From NCBI RefSeq assembly GCF_037893015.1, contig NC_133666.1, positions 1,393,467 through 1,457,466 of the forward strand: a stretch of 64,000 bases of DNA, written 5' to 3'. Below are positions 1 to 11,088 of the stretch, in pieces. This DNA comes from Macrotis lagotis (Eukaryota > Chordata > Mammalia > Peramelemorphia > Peramelidae). Each line of letters opens with the position of its first letter. Positions within the stretch are counted from its first letter, which is position 1. The notes under the pieces were generated by a model. That model did not search any database. It saw only the letters and a program-made list of their open reading frames with translations, and was not told the origin of the DNA. Both the position numbers and the translations under genes were made by a program.

Positions 1-171
1 TATAGTACATGGTAGTGGAGAAATACGAAAGGAGGGAATTGTGATCAGCAATGGCAATGGTGGAAAAATATGGAAGTAACTTTTGTGATGAACTTACCAT
101 AAAGAATGTGATTAGACCACAACAGAGTTGTTGGTGTTACAACAAAGACTGGAGCACATTTTTTATTATTA

Positions 172-332
172 TTTGGGGGGGGGGTGCAGGGCAAATGGGG
201 CTGGGTGGCCTGCCTGGAGCCACATAGCAGGGTGATCGTTGGGTGTCTGAGGCTGGATTTGGACCCGGGTGCTCCTGGCTCAAGGGCCAGTGCTCTGTCT
301 GCTACCAAGTCACCCCTACTATTATTACTATT
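172..332 (-). repeat. Diverged tRNA-derived SINE (antisense)
   Basis: A degraded copy reads gcagggcaaatgggg through to the head box ending in gctctgtctgctac. It is much more diverged than the other copies in the window and therefore old. Confidence 0.6.
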
Positions 333-342
333 TTATTTTATT

Positions 343-510
343 TTGGGTCTTTTTTTTTCTTTTTTTGGTTTTTGCAGGGCAGTGGGGTTGGGGTGGCTTG
401 CATGTCACATGGCTGGGTGATTGTTGGGTGTATGGGGCCAGATATGGGCTTGGGTGCTCCTGGCTCCAGGGCTGGTGCTATGTCCACTGCGCCACCTGGC
501 CATACCTACA
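343..510 (-). repeat. Diverged tRNA-derived SINE (antisense)
   Basis: This second degraded copy directly follows the first, in the same orientation. A T-rich start (reverse of the A tail), ggtttttgcagggcagtgggg and the head box gtccactgcgccacctggcc are recognisable. Confidence 0.7.
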
Positions 511-866
511 ATTATTGCTATTTTTTTATTTTAATTTTTTTCTCTCCCCTTTACTTTATCGCTCAAGTGAGTCTATATTTTTTGGGGAGAGGGGGTATTT
601 TGTTTACTCTTAAACAAGAATATTTTATTAATGTATAAAAAACATTATTTGTACAAAAAGAGAATAAATAAATATTTTAAAAAATTAACATTACAACCAA
701 AAAAAAAGGAATGGTTGGACTTGCTCCCAGTTCAACCAATGATATATCAAAGTATGTTTCCCAACATCCCCTCGGGCATCAGTCTTTCTCCTTTTGGGGG
801 ATCTTAGCACTTTCTGATGATCATACCGCAGAGACAGAGAATTCTCTCACTATTGGTAATTGAGAA

Positions 867-1080
867 CTGTGGTGTCAAACTGAAATAATAATGGGGTCAC
901 TAAAACTTACGTAAGAAGCCCTGAACTGCATATTGATTTAGAAAACCAGAGAGTGATATCATCTCTGTTCTCTATTTTTAATTTCTTTGATTAAATCTTT
1001 CCTAATTCCATTTTAATCTGGTTCGGGCTCAGTCTGGAATATTGCTCGAGACCCTTGGGTAGCCTGTTTGACAGCTTGGA
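867..1080. mobile_element. Possible hAT-like non-autonomous DNA transposon remnant
   Basis: The left end ggtgtcaaac and right end gtttgacagc are near inverted copies. The interior (cattttaatctggttcgggc) resembles a marsupial interspersed repeat that begins and ends with the same GTGTCAAAC-type termini. No clear 8-bp target duplication could be read. The family assignment is from memory. Confidence 0.45.
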
Positions 1081-2240
1081 TTTAGAACATTTTGTGTGTG
1101 TGTGTGACTTGATAGTTTGCATTTCTTCATGACCCAAATTGCTCACTTGACTTTAATTTTCTTTCTCTAGACCTAGTCTCCTGTGAACAGGTCCCCATTG
1201 ATTCAGGAAGGGGCTTTTTCAGTACTTTTCTTAGCCAGCAGTAAAAACTTGTCTCAGATCCCTGAGAAAAGCTTTGCCTACAAAGCCCCACTAGTAGTAG
1301 CTATTCTCAAGCTCAATCATAACTTTTCTCTGAGAAACTTTTACACTTTCTGAAAGCTGTGTCAGTTTATCAAATATAGATTGTTTCTTTGACAAATCAA
1401 TGTCTACTTTATTTTTAAAGATAGTCATTATTCAAAGGGTTGAATCTTTTTTTAAGTGTTGCAATGAATGGACTTCTTTCTTTTGGGATTCCAGAAGCTG
1501 GGAAAAAGGGAAGAAATTCAATTAGCATGTAAAGATTAACTTGGTCTGCCAAATGATGGTCATTTTAGAGGAGATGGGGAGATGGAGAGAGGAGGACAGT
1601 TAACATGAAGCATCCTATGCTTAGACATGAATCTTTAAAGATAAATATCTCTGATACGTAATGATCCTAATTCCTAGATCAATCACAAAATGATGATCAA
1701 AGATGAGCTCATCTCCTAATGGCCAGAGGAATTACCCAACAGTGCTTCTCCACAATAATTCTCCAAATCACAATGTAAAAATGCTCTAAATTTAGCCCTA
1801 CCATTGAGCAATTTCAGACTTCAAATATAAACCCCTAACTTATGGACAGTCAAAAAAAAATGGTAATCCAGTTGAACACCTCTCTAAATCTCCATGAAAA
1901 AAAAAAAACATTAGATTCTTCTCCTCTTTTGCCTCCAATACTAATTGCATTTAGGAGCAGGGATGGAGAAGCCCTCCTTTTTGCTCTGGCAGCTACAGAG
2001 ATGAGGGCAGCACCAACTGCCAGACCAATTTGCTGGGCATAGTAATTATCACCCATTTATTATGACCCAAGAAAAACACAAGTTTTAAATCACTCAATTT
2101 CAAAGCTTGCTATATGATTTCAGCAATTTTTCCATATCCACAAACATATACTGTATGAAATTGAGCCTGAAATCACAGCAAAAAAACTTAACTCCAATAC
2201 CCTGAGGAGGAAATAAAAATTTATCCAAGTGAATTTTCCC
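1081..2240. other. AT-rich intergenic sequence, no feature recognised
   Basis: No coding potential, splice structure or recognisable repeat was seen here apart from A-runs (for example around 1900). Short reading frames in both strands look accidental. Confidence 0.5.
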
Positions 2241-2392
2241 TTTTTTTTAAGGTTTTTGCAAGGCAGTGGGGTTAAGTGACTTGCCCAAGGCCACACAGCT
2301 AGGTCATTATGAAGTGTCTGAGACTGGTTTTGAACTCAGGTCCTCCTGATTCTAGGGCTGGTACTCTATCCACTGCATCATCTAGCCTGCCC
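2241..2392 (-). repeat. tRNA-derived SINE (antisense)
   Basis: A full-length copy with a T-run, ggtttttgcaaggcag, cacacagctaggtc and the tRNA-like B-box region, ending ctagcctgccc. It is moderately diverged. Confidence 0.85.
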
Positions 2393-2985
2393 TTACTCAT
2401 TGCCTTTTAATGAACTTCTAGTCTTCACTACATCAGTGTAAACCATCTCAAATTTCCTTTGACATTCTCTTTTATTCCTGACTGATTAACCCAGAGGGTA
2501 TTTCTCTTTATATAATATTGATTCATTCTCTTTCTGATATCAGTTTTTAATTTCTGAACCTAATTCTTCTTGGCTTTCAGATCATTTGGCAAAATCTCCC
2601 AAGGCTAGCTTCGAGTAAGTAGTCAAGCAAACCAACCTCCTAAAATGAAATTGGGCCCCTTGCTCCAATCTCTCTACTCCTCCTTGCCAGTTTTTTTCTA
2701 AGCTGGGAGAGAAGGGATTCAGACCATGACCATCTAGGACATTCTTAAGCACCAAATAAGGCTTCAAACTGGGAAACTACTTTTTTTCCTCAATCATTAG
2801 AGGAAAACCCTTTTAATATAAGCATCCAGTTCTGTTCTGGATGGACTGAGTAGCTATTTAAACAATCAGATTTCCACCCACAGGCACAAAAAAGACAAGA
2901 ACTAAATCTGTCACGAGCAATTTTCATCCAACTGGAAAAAAATCCATAAACACATTCTCAATTTAGGTTAAACAAGAATTCTTTT

Positions 2986-3334
2986 CTTTTATTTTTTCTT
3001 TATTAAAGCTTTCATTTATTTTGAGTTTTACAATTTTCCCCCTAATCTTACTTCCCTCCCCCACTCCCCACAGAAGGCAATTTGCCAGTCTTTCCATTGT
3101 TTCCATGTGGTACATTGATCCAGATTGAGTGTGATGAGAGAGAAATCAGATTCTTAAGGAAGAAACATAAAGTATAAGAGATAGCAAGATCAGGGGGTGG
3201 CTAGGGGGTGCAGTGAATAAAGCACCGGCCCTGGAGTCAGGAGTACCTGGGTTCAAATCCTGTCTCAGACACTTAATAATTACCTAGCTGTGTGGCCTTG
3301 GGCAAGCCACTTAACCCCATTGCCTTGCAAAAAC

Positions 3335-3370
<36 letters not shown>

Positions 3371-3800
3371 ATAGCAAGATCAGACAATAAGATATCATTT
3401 TTTTTTCTAAATTAAAGGAAATAGTCCTTGGTCTTTGTTCGAACTCCACAATTGTTTCTCTGGATACAGATGGCGTTCTCCATTGCAGACAGCCCCAAAT
3501 TTTCCCTGATTGTTGCACTGATGGAATGAGTGAGTCTATCAAGTTTGATCATCACTCCCATGTTGCTGTTAGGGTGTACAGTGTTTTTCTGGTTCTGCTC
3601 ATCTCACTCAGCATCAGTTCATGCAAATCCCTCCAAGTTTCCCTGAATTCCCATTCCTCCTGGTTTCTAATAGAACAATAGTGTTCCATGACATACATAG
3701 ACCACAGTTCATTAAGCCATTCCCCAATGGAAGGACATTTACTTGATTTCCAATTCTTTGCCACCACAAACAGGGCTGCTATGAATATTTTTTGTACAAG
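2986..3800 (-). mobile_element. 5'-truncated L1 LINE, interrupted by a SINE
   Basis: The L1 3' end (gttttacaattttcccc...) and the end of ORF2 lie on the minus strand. The translated minus strand includes CPSIGEWLNELWSMYVMEHY, the marsupial counterpart of the L1 ORF2 C-terminus. The flanking 16-bp duplication is aaacaagaattctttt (2970-2985) and aaacaaaaattctttt (3801-3816), one mismatch. A younger SINE sits inside at 3194-3365. Confidence 0.9.
3194..3365 (+). repeat. tRNA-derived SINE nested in L1
   Basis: A near-consensus copy with a long A tail. Target-site duplication aagagatagcaagatcag at 3176-3193 and 3366-3383 (18 bp, perfect). It splits the surrounding L1, so it is younger than that L1. 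Confidence 0.95.
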
Positions 3801-3879
3801 AAACAAAAATTCTTTTAAAAAAACACTTTAGCCAATCATATTGTGCAAAAATATAAACATTTCACCTTTCTTCATGTCT

Positions 3880-4174
3880 TGGAGGAAGCTGATGGAGCTG
3901 GACCTGGAGTCAGGAAGTTGTTCTCGAAACATTTCAGTTGTACCCAACTCTTTGGGATTACATTTGGTTCTCTTGACCGGGATACTGCAGTAGTTTGTCA
4001 TTTCCTTTTCCACTCTTATTTTATAGATGAGGAACTGAGGCAAACAGAGTTAAGTGACTTGCCCAGGGTCATCCAACTAGAAACTGTCTGAGGGCAGATC
4101 TGAACTCGGGAAGATGAGTCTTCCTGACTCCAAGCCCCATGTTCTATCCATTGATATGTTACCTAGTTGCCTCA
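3880..4174 (-). repeat. Old composite SINE (MAR1/Ther-like, antisense)
   Basis: It reads gttgtacccaactctttggg, then tgtcatttccttttcc, then gatgaggaactgaggcaaac, then gacttgcccagggtcat, and ends with a B-box/A-box head at gttacctagttgcc. It belongs to an older tRNA-derived family distinct from the young SINE. Confidence 0.75.
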
Positions 4175-4302
4175 GAGTCAGGGAGATGAGCAGGGTGAAT
4201 GAATAACCTCTTAACTGATTTATTCCCTCTCCCCCAGGCTATTGACCTGTTTTCTTGGGCTCTCCCAAGTACTTGGGGAACTTGGGCCAGGACTGCTTTT
4301 GA

Positions 4303-4466
4303 ACTTTTTTTTTTAGGTTTGTTTTTTTTTGCAAGGCAAATGGGGTTAAGTGGCTTGCCCAAGGCCACACAGCTAGGTAATTATTAAGTGTCTAAGACCG
4401 GATTTGAACCCAGGTACTTCTGACTCCAGGACCAGTGCTTTATCCACTGCACCACCTAGCCGTCCC
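4303..4466 (-). repeat. tRNA-derived SINE (antisense)
   Basis: A full copy with target duplication ccaggactgctt(t/c)tga flanking it (about 4287-4302 and 4466-4481). It is close to consensus. Confidence 0.9.
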
Positions 4467-5026
4467 CAGGACTGCTTCTGAGACTGATTCTCTCTATCTC
4501 TTGGATCATAGCAATTAAGATAGTATGATATTGCTTGCATCATAGGACTTTCCAGGCCATAGATCAGGTCATTAAATTGGTATATGTTAGCTCAAGACCC
4601 TTCCCTTTCCTTCCCCATGCACTACTGCCTCTGTTAGGTCTACTTACTGAAGGAGACTGACTGTCTCAAAGATCAAGGGGTGGATTATTATAACACTGGG
4701 TCTCATTGTCTTGAGGTCATCATGACAGTTTCCTCTTAAGGGACTATGTAAACTTATAGAACATATTCATGGAAAAATACTGACAATCACATTTTTCGAA
4801 GGTTAGTGCTACTGTGTCCCCCAAATAATATTTTGTCTTCTACCAGTTTGTTTTCCTCCCTAATAACAAAATCCCCCACCACCCAAATAATATTTTCCCC
4901 TGACCCCTGATGTACAATTCATCTAGCTCCAGGGAAGCCATCCAAAATCGCAGTCTAAAAACATTACCCTAAGAGTCTCTCCATCTCATCCTCTGCTATT
5001 CCCTTTTCCTTTTGCCTTCATTCTTT

Positions 5027-5442
5027 TTTTTGTTTGACAATTTTTCCCCAACCTTGCTTCCTTCTCCCCACCCACCACAGAAGGCAGTCGGATAGTCTTT
5101 ACATTGTTTTCCATGCTTTATACATTGATCCAAATTGAATGTGTTGAGAGAAAAATCATATCCTTAAGGGAAAAAAATAAAATATAAGAGATAGTAAGAT
5201 TACTTAATACATAAGATAACTTTTTTTTTAATTGGAGGTAATAGTCTTTGGTCTTTGTTTAAACCGTACAATTCTTTCTTTGGATACAGATGGTATTCTG
5301 CATCACAGATTCCCTAAAATTGTCTCTGATTATTGCCCTGATGGAATGAGCGAGTCCATCAAAGTGGATCGTCACCCCCATGCTACTGTTATGATGTACA
5401 GTGTTCTTCTGGTTCTGCTCATCTCGCTCAGCATCAGTTCAT
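5027..5442 (-). mobile_element. 5'-truncated L1 3' end
   Basis: Only the 3' UTR part and the last part of ORF2 remain. A perfect 19-bp duplication ccttttgccttcattcttt flanks it (5008-5026 and 5443-5461). Immediately beyond the right duplication lies a BovB LINE on the same strand. Confidence 0.92.
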
Positions 5443-5461
5443 CCTTTTGCCTTCATTCTTT

Positions 5462-7154
5462 CCCAATATCAGGGTCTTTTTAAACGTGTCCCATCTTCTC
5501 ACTATGTGGTCAAAGTATTTAAGCTTCAGCTTTAATAATTGTCCTTCCAGTGAATAACCTAAATTAATTTCTTTAAGTTTTGCCTGATATGATCTCTCCC
5601 TTATCCAAGGGACTCTCAAAAGTCTCCAGAACCACAACTCAAAAGCATCAGTTCTGTGGTGTTCAACTTTCTTTATAGTTCTCACAATCATACATTGTCC
5701 CTGGGAAAACCCTAGTTTTGACAATACAGACCTTTGTGATATCTCTATTTTTCAGTGCTGTCCAGATTTGTCATAACTTTCCTTTTCAAAGAGCGAGTGT
5801 CTTTTCATTTCATGGCTGTAGTGATCTCTGAGCCCAAGCATATAAAATCTGATGCTGCTGCCATTTCTTTTTTAAAAATTTTTCTTTTTTGCGTTTTTGC
5901 AATGCAATGGGGTTAAGTGACTTGCCCAAGGTCACACAACTAGGTAATTATTAAGTATCTGAGACCGGATTTGAACCCAGGTACTCCTGACTCCAGGGCC
6001 GGTGCTTTATCTACTACACCACCTAGCTGCCCCTGAAGTTTTTCTTGCAGATTATTAAACATAACTTTGCTGGCATGTGAAATTAATGCAATTGTTGGGC
6101 TTGGCATTGACCTTCCTTAGGATTGGGATATAAACTGATCTTTTCCAATCCAGGGGCCACTATTGGGTTTTTCCAAATTTGCTGGCATGTTGAGTATAGC
6201 ACTTTTAACAGCATCATCTTTTGGGATTTTAAATAGCTCAGCTGCAATTCGATCACCTCTACTAACCTTGTTAGCCATGCTTCCTAAGGTCCACTTGATT
6301 TCATCCTTCAGGATGTCTGACTCTATATCAGTAACCACATCATCCTGGTTATTGATGATGTTAAGATCTTTCTTGAATAATTCTTTTGTGCATTCTTCCC
6401 ATCTCTTATGTTTCTATCGAGTCCCTACTGTTTTTGTCTTTTATCGTGCTCATTTTTACATGAAACTTTTCCTCGAGATCTCTAATTTTCTTGAAGAGAT
6501 CTCTCTTCTTTCCCATTCTATTGTTTTTCTTCTACCTCTTTTCATTTCTCATTGATAAAAACTTTACCTGTCATTGCTATTCTCTAGAATTCTGCATTCA
6601 GGATATGGGGCATATTTGTCTCTTCTTCCTTTCCCTTTTCCTTTTCTTCTTTCCTCAGCTGTTTGTAATATTTCATCAGATAGACATTTTGCTTTCTTGC
6701 TCTTCTTTTTCCTGGTTGCTCCCTCCAGTACAATTTTTCAAATCATAGTTTTAGGCACTCTATCTACCAGATCTAATCCCTTAAATCTATTCATTGCCTT
6801 CATTTCATATTCATAAGGGATATTATTGAAGTCATACCTATATGATGTCACGGCTTTCCCTACTTCAATTTTAGTCTGAATTTTGCAATAAGAAGTTCAT
6901 GATCTAAGCTACAGGCAGTTCCAGGTCTTGTTTTAATTGACTGTATAGAGTTTCATCACCTTTGGCTGCCAAGTATATAATCCATCTGATTTCTATATTG
7001 ACTTTCTGTTGACATCCAGGTGTAGAGTCATCTTTTAGGCTGTTGAAAAAGAGTCTCTGCTCTGACCAATGAGTTATCTTGACTATTAGTCTCTGCCCTG
7101 CTTCATTTTGTACTCCAAGGTCAAACTTGATTGTTATTCCAATTATCTTTTGAT
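5462..7154 (-). mobile_element. BovB (RTE-clade) LINE fragment
   Basis: The minus strand translates to broken BovB reverse-transcriptase sequence: LKDEIKWTLGSMANKVSRGD at about 6245-6305, and SLEGQLLKLKLKYFDHIVRR in the C-terminal part at about 5495-5555. The nucleotide order over 6340-7150 also matches the antisense BovB pattern known from ruminants and marsupials. A SINE is inserted at 5885-6033. The right end is cut by an old L1 at about 7155. Confidence 0.8.
5885..6033 (-). repeat. tRNA-derived SINE nested in BovB (antisense)
   Basis: The tail-side box gcgtttttgcaatgcaatgg through the head ctacaccacctagctgcccc is complete. It interrupts the BovB reading between its C-terminal and core reverse-transcriptase segments. 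Confidence 0.88.
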
Positions 7155-7801
7155 TTCCTACTTTAATTTAATTCATTTATTTTCCAACTATATGCAATAA
7201 TAGTTTTCAACATTTTTTTAATAAGATTTTGAGCTCCAAATTTTTCTCCTTCCCCCTTCCCTTGACAGCAAGTAAGCTGATATAGGTTATACAGGTGCAA
7301 CTATGTTAAACGTATTTCCATATTTCCATGTTGTGAAAGAAGAATCAGAACAAAAGGGGGAAAATCATGAGAGGGAGAAAAACATAAAGTATAAAACAAA
7401 TTTTTACAAGTGAAAATAATCTGCTTTGGGGGCAGCTAGGTGGCTCAGTGTGGTGGGGGGGCGGCGGCTAGGTGGCTCAGTGGATAAAGCACCAGCCCTG
7501 GAGTCAGGAGTACCTGGGTTCAAATCCGGTCTCAGACACTTAATAATTACCTAGCTGTGTGGCCTTGGGCAAGCCACTTAACCCCATTTGCCTTGCAAAA
7601 AAAAACCCTAAAAAAAAAAAAAAAAGAAAATAATCTGCTTTGGTCTGTATTCATATTCTGTATTCTGTAGTTGCTTCTCTGGATGTGGATGGTATTTTCC
7701 ATCACAAGTCCTTAGAATCTTTGTTCTGCTGAGAAGAACAAGTCTATCATGGTTGATCCTAGCACAATGTTGCTGTTAAGATGTATAATGTTTTTCTGGT
7801 T
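7155..7801 (-). mobile_element. Old L1 3' end, interrupted by a SINE
   Basis: A diverged L1 3' region (catgttgtgaaagaagaatc, ctggatgtggatggtatttt, aatgtttttctggtt) of an older subfamily than the copies at 5.0 and 21.3 kb. It appears inserted into the BovB fragment on its left and carries the SINE at 7430-7625. Confidence 0.75.
7430..7625 (+). repeat. tRNA-derived SINE with a doubled 5' head
   Basis: A perfect 18-bp duplication gaaaataatctgctttgg flanks it (7412-7429 and 7626-7643). The first 22 nt (gggcagctaggtggctcagtg) occur twice, separated by a G-rich linker, before one normal SINE body and A tail. Confidence 0.93.
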
Positions 7802-8847
7802 AAGCAAGAACCAACTGTGATCCTATTTCCTAGCCTTAAGTCACTAGATCAAGACAGTGCTGAAAGTTGACTCCCTTTTCGATTTTGAGCAGAAGATACT
7901 TGCCAATCATGTCTTCCCACAGGAATTGGTAGGATTCAAATCCAATGTCTTTGGGCTCCCCTACCAGTGGCTTGTTAAATGAAAATGGTGCAATGAGGAT
8001 TCCTTTCATTTCTGTCCTTCCCAGCATTCTATTTTTGTCATTGAACTTTATCTTGACCCTCTGATGACTGTCTTTAGAATGATCTCTTGGGTACAGAGAT
8101 CTTTGCTAGAACTGTTGCCATCTCCAACACTGGCCAACTAGTATCACCAGCATTTGAGAGGGGCTGTTTAAGATCAGTGGGGGAGTATGACTTGTTTAAC
8201 TGTTGTAGTCCCATAATCTGCTGAGATTTTCCCAAGATTCCCCATGATTTCAATGGAGAAAAGAAATTGGATGAGATCAAAGGACTTATGATAGCTACCT
8301 AGTAGATGTAAATCTCAGAGTCCTCCCTTCTAGTGATTATTGATAAGCTAGCTCTGATGTGATTTTTCTTCAGTTATCTTTCAAACAGTAAATATTCCCT
8401 TTCTTCGGTCCATGATAGTAAGGTGCTCTGTGAATTCCTTTCTCTTTCCAGCAGCTACAATTCAAAAAGTGTATTCTTTTCCCCCATCTCTCTGTTGTAA
8501 CTAGAAACTATACAACTTTGAGAAATCTGTGTCGCTGATTCAGTTATTTTTTAATGCTAGACCACTCTTGAAGTTTATCTAATAAACCTGGGTTTTGCCT
8601 CTTAAATCTCTGCATATAGCTGTTTGACTGACAGCTTACCTATCAATGAATCATTGGATAGTTCTATAGCCATCGGATGAATCTCAGAGGGAGGGACAGA
8701 CAGTGTGGGTTAAATGAATCAAGTTTGCAGATAGGAGCAAGAAACTCTAAATAGTCTCACTAGTTTATGAATGATATGTGGTGAGCAGCCAACTTCATTT
8801 TGGCCAAACATTTACACATCCTGCTGTCTTGGCTATATATCTTCAAA
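7802..8847. other. Intergenic sequence, no feature recognised
   Basis: No gene or clear repeat is recognisable. Short minus-strand frames at 7836-8027 and 8074-8280 have no family resemblance and are probably chance. Confidence 0.45.
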
Positions 8848-8862
8848 TATCCCACATTCTTT

Positions 8863-9012
8863 TTTTTTTTAAGTTTTTGCAAGGCAATGGGGTTAAGTGG
8901 GTTGCCCAAGGCCACACAGCTAGGTAATTAATAAGTGTCTGAGGTCAGATTTGAACTCAGGTACTCCTGGCTCCAGGGCCGATGCTCTAGCCACTGTGCC
9001 ACCTAGCCGCCC
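8863..9012 (-). repeat. tRNA-derived SINE (antisense)
   Basis: A full copy with a perfect 15-bp duplication tatcccacattcttt at 8848-8862 and 9013-9027. Confidence 0.93.
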
Positions 9013-9086
9013 TATCCCACATTCTTTCAAACCACTCCTTTTCTAAGTCGTTTTAATAAAACACACAAACAGCTTAAGAACCAAAC

Positions 9087-9345
9087 CCTTATGCACACAT
9101 GCCAAGGTGGCACTGCAGAGGCTAGAATGCCAGGACCAGAGTCAGGAAGACCTAAGTTCAAATCCAACCTCAGAGACATACTAGCTGGGTTCCCTGGACA
9201 CTGCATCCTGTTTGCCTCAGTCTCCTCTATAAAACAAACTGGAAAAGGAAAGAGCAAACCACTCCAGTGTCTTTGCCAAGAAAACCCCAAAACAGAGTCA
9301 TGACGAGTCAGCCATGACTGAAACAACTGAGACAACAGTGACAGC
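9087..9345 (+). repeat. Old composite SINE (MAR1/Ther-like)
   Basis: It has a tRNA-like head (ccagagtcaggaagacctaa, gttcaaatcc), a middle (actggaaaaggaaagagcaa accactccagtgtctttgcc in sequence) and a tail (gagtcatgacgagtcagcca). It is the sense counterpart of the element at 3880-4174. Confidence 0.75.
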
Positions 9346-9940
9346 TGCTGTTTTCTGTCCATGGCAAGATCTAAATGCAGGGGCTCCTGGAAGTATAATC
9401 CCCTAACAAAGCTTGGAATGCTGACCTTGGGTTTGGGTTCCTCTTTCCTTCACATGCTTCCCAAGCAAATACAATAGGGCATTTCATTTTCCCTGTATGT
9501 GACAGAAATGGGTTGGAAAATGGAGTCCTCCATTGTAGAAGCTCTCCAAAGTGTATACTAGATAGGGTTTGCCTAGGGAAGTCCTCCCCCCCCCCCCCGC
9601 CCCCCTGGGGGAATAAAACCTGATGACCCGTAAGGATTGTTGTCACTTCTAGTAAATCACAGAGAGGAAGTGGGTCTACGTGTTGCGTATAGTTGTGTGT
9701 GTGTTGTTCTGTATTGTCACTGTGTCTCTGGCACTTGAAAAATCAATTCGGCATAAACTCTTGAATTCTGGAGGACTCGGCCTGGCAACCAACCACAGGT
9801 CCTGATAAATGTGGCACTGTGATTCAAGTGTCTAAAGCAATGGTTTGACTGAGAAACTCTAAGATCTTAGGAGAGAATAGGGATTTTTCCTTTTCCTTCC
9901 CTTTCCCACAGGCAAATGTTTGGTGGCTTCTTGTCCTTCC

Positions 9941-10340
9941 TTATAGAAGACCAAAATGACATCAGTATGTTCGAGACAAATGCCAGGGTGTCCGACTGTG
10001 ACTGATCAGGCTCATTACAAGCTCAGAATGTTCTACCACAGGTTGGGCAAAAAGAATCCATGTGAACACCTGGGCTGGGTACTGTAAACTTAGGTATCTT
10101 ACGCCTCCTTTGAGCTGCTTCAGTTCTGCCTTCCTCATGGAGTGCAGCCCCCTCTCTGATCAGGGCACATCATGCTGGCTGGTTCTGTGCCAGGGCCTCC
10201 CATGCTGTACAATCCATTCTAAAGTTCTTCAATGAGACCTTCAGAGTGTCTCTGTATCCCTTTTTCCAATCCCCTTGTGAGCACTTGCCCTGTGGAAGTT
10301 CTCTATGAAATTGTCTCTTTGGCAAGTGTACATTTGGCAA
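9941..10340 (-). mobile_element. RTE-clade LINE 3' fragment (antisense)
   Basis: It begins ccaaaatgacatcagtatgt and continues tctaccacaggttgggcaaa, ccttcctcatggagtgcagc and attctaaagttcttcaatga. These are reverse complements of the 3' end of the long RTE element at 63650-64000, read in the same order. The match fades after about 10340. Confidence 0.75.
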
Positions 10341-10429
10341 ATAAGCAAGAGACTTTTATCATTGTTTCTTATCTGGCCACTATCTTGGTAGCCCTAGTCT
10401 GGTTCTGCTTAAAATTTCCTTAGTTCTTG

Positions 10430-10587
10430 GGGCGGCTAGGTGGCACAGTGGATAAAGCACCGGCCCTGGAGTCAGGAGTACCTGGGTTCAAATTCGGTCT
10501 CAGGCACTTAATAATTACCTAGCTGTGTGGCCTTGGGCAAGCCACTTAACCCCATTTGCCTTGCCAAAATCTAAAAAAAAAAAAAAA
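10430..10587 (+). repeat. Young tRNA-derived SINE
   Basis: Close to the consensus of the window. Perfect 14-bp duplication ttccttagttcttg at 10416-10429 and 10588-10601, with a pure A tail. Confidence 0.95.
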
Positions 10588-10789
10588 TTCCTTAGTTCTT
10601 GTGTGGCCTTGGTCTGCTTCTGATGAATGAATATGGTCTTGGTGTGGCTAAAAAAATTGTCATGAAATTCTGATGTGAGTGTTTGTGGCTAATTACAGGG
10701 ACTTCCTTTTTCACTCAGGTTTGATTACAAGAATACACATCTGGCACAAGGCTCAATCCTATATTGGAGGGAGGTCAGATATCATTTTT

Positions 10790-10938
10790 TTTTAGGTTTT
10801 TTGCAAGGCAAATGGGGTTAAGTGGCTTGCCCAAGGCCACACAGCTAGGTAATTATTAAGTGCCTGAGACCGAATTTGAACCCAGGTACTCCTGACTCCA
10901 GGGCCGGTGCTTTATCCACTGCGCCACCTAGCCGCCCC
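10790..10938 (-). repeat. Young tRNA-derived SINE (antisense)
   Basis: Perfect 13-bp duplication agatatcattttt at 10777-10789 and 10939-10951. The body is almost identical to the other young copies. Confidence 0.95.
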
Positions 10939-11007
10939 AGATATCATTTTTCTTTAGACATCTCTCGGGTTACTGTACTACTGCTTGCACTTTTCAATTT
11001 AATTGAA

Positions 11008-11088
11008 TTCAAAAATCATTCATTAAGTGCCTATTATGTTTCAGACAATTTACTAAGCACTGAGGATACAAGAAGTGGCAAAAGATAG
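11008..11088. repeat. Ancient LINE/SINE-type remnant
   Basis: attcattaagtgcctattat followed by actaagcactgaggatacaa is a widespread marsupial repeat motif, similar to those at 31.7, 48.1, 50.0 and 51.4 kb. The exact family is uncertain (L2/L3-like). Confidence 0.5.
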
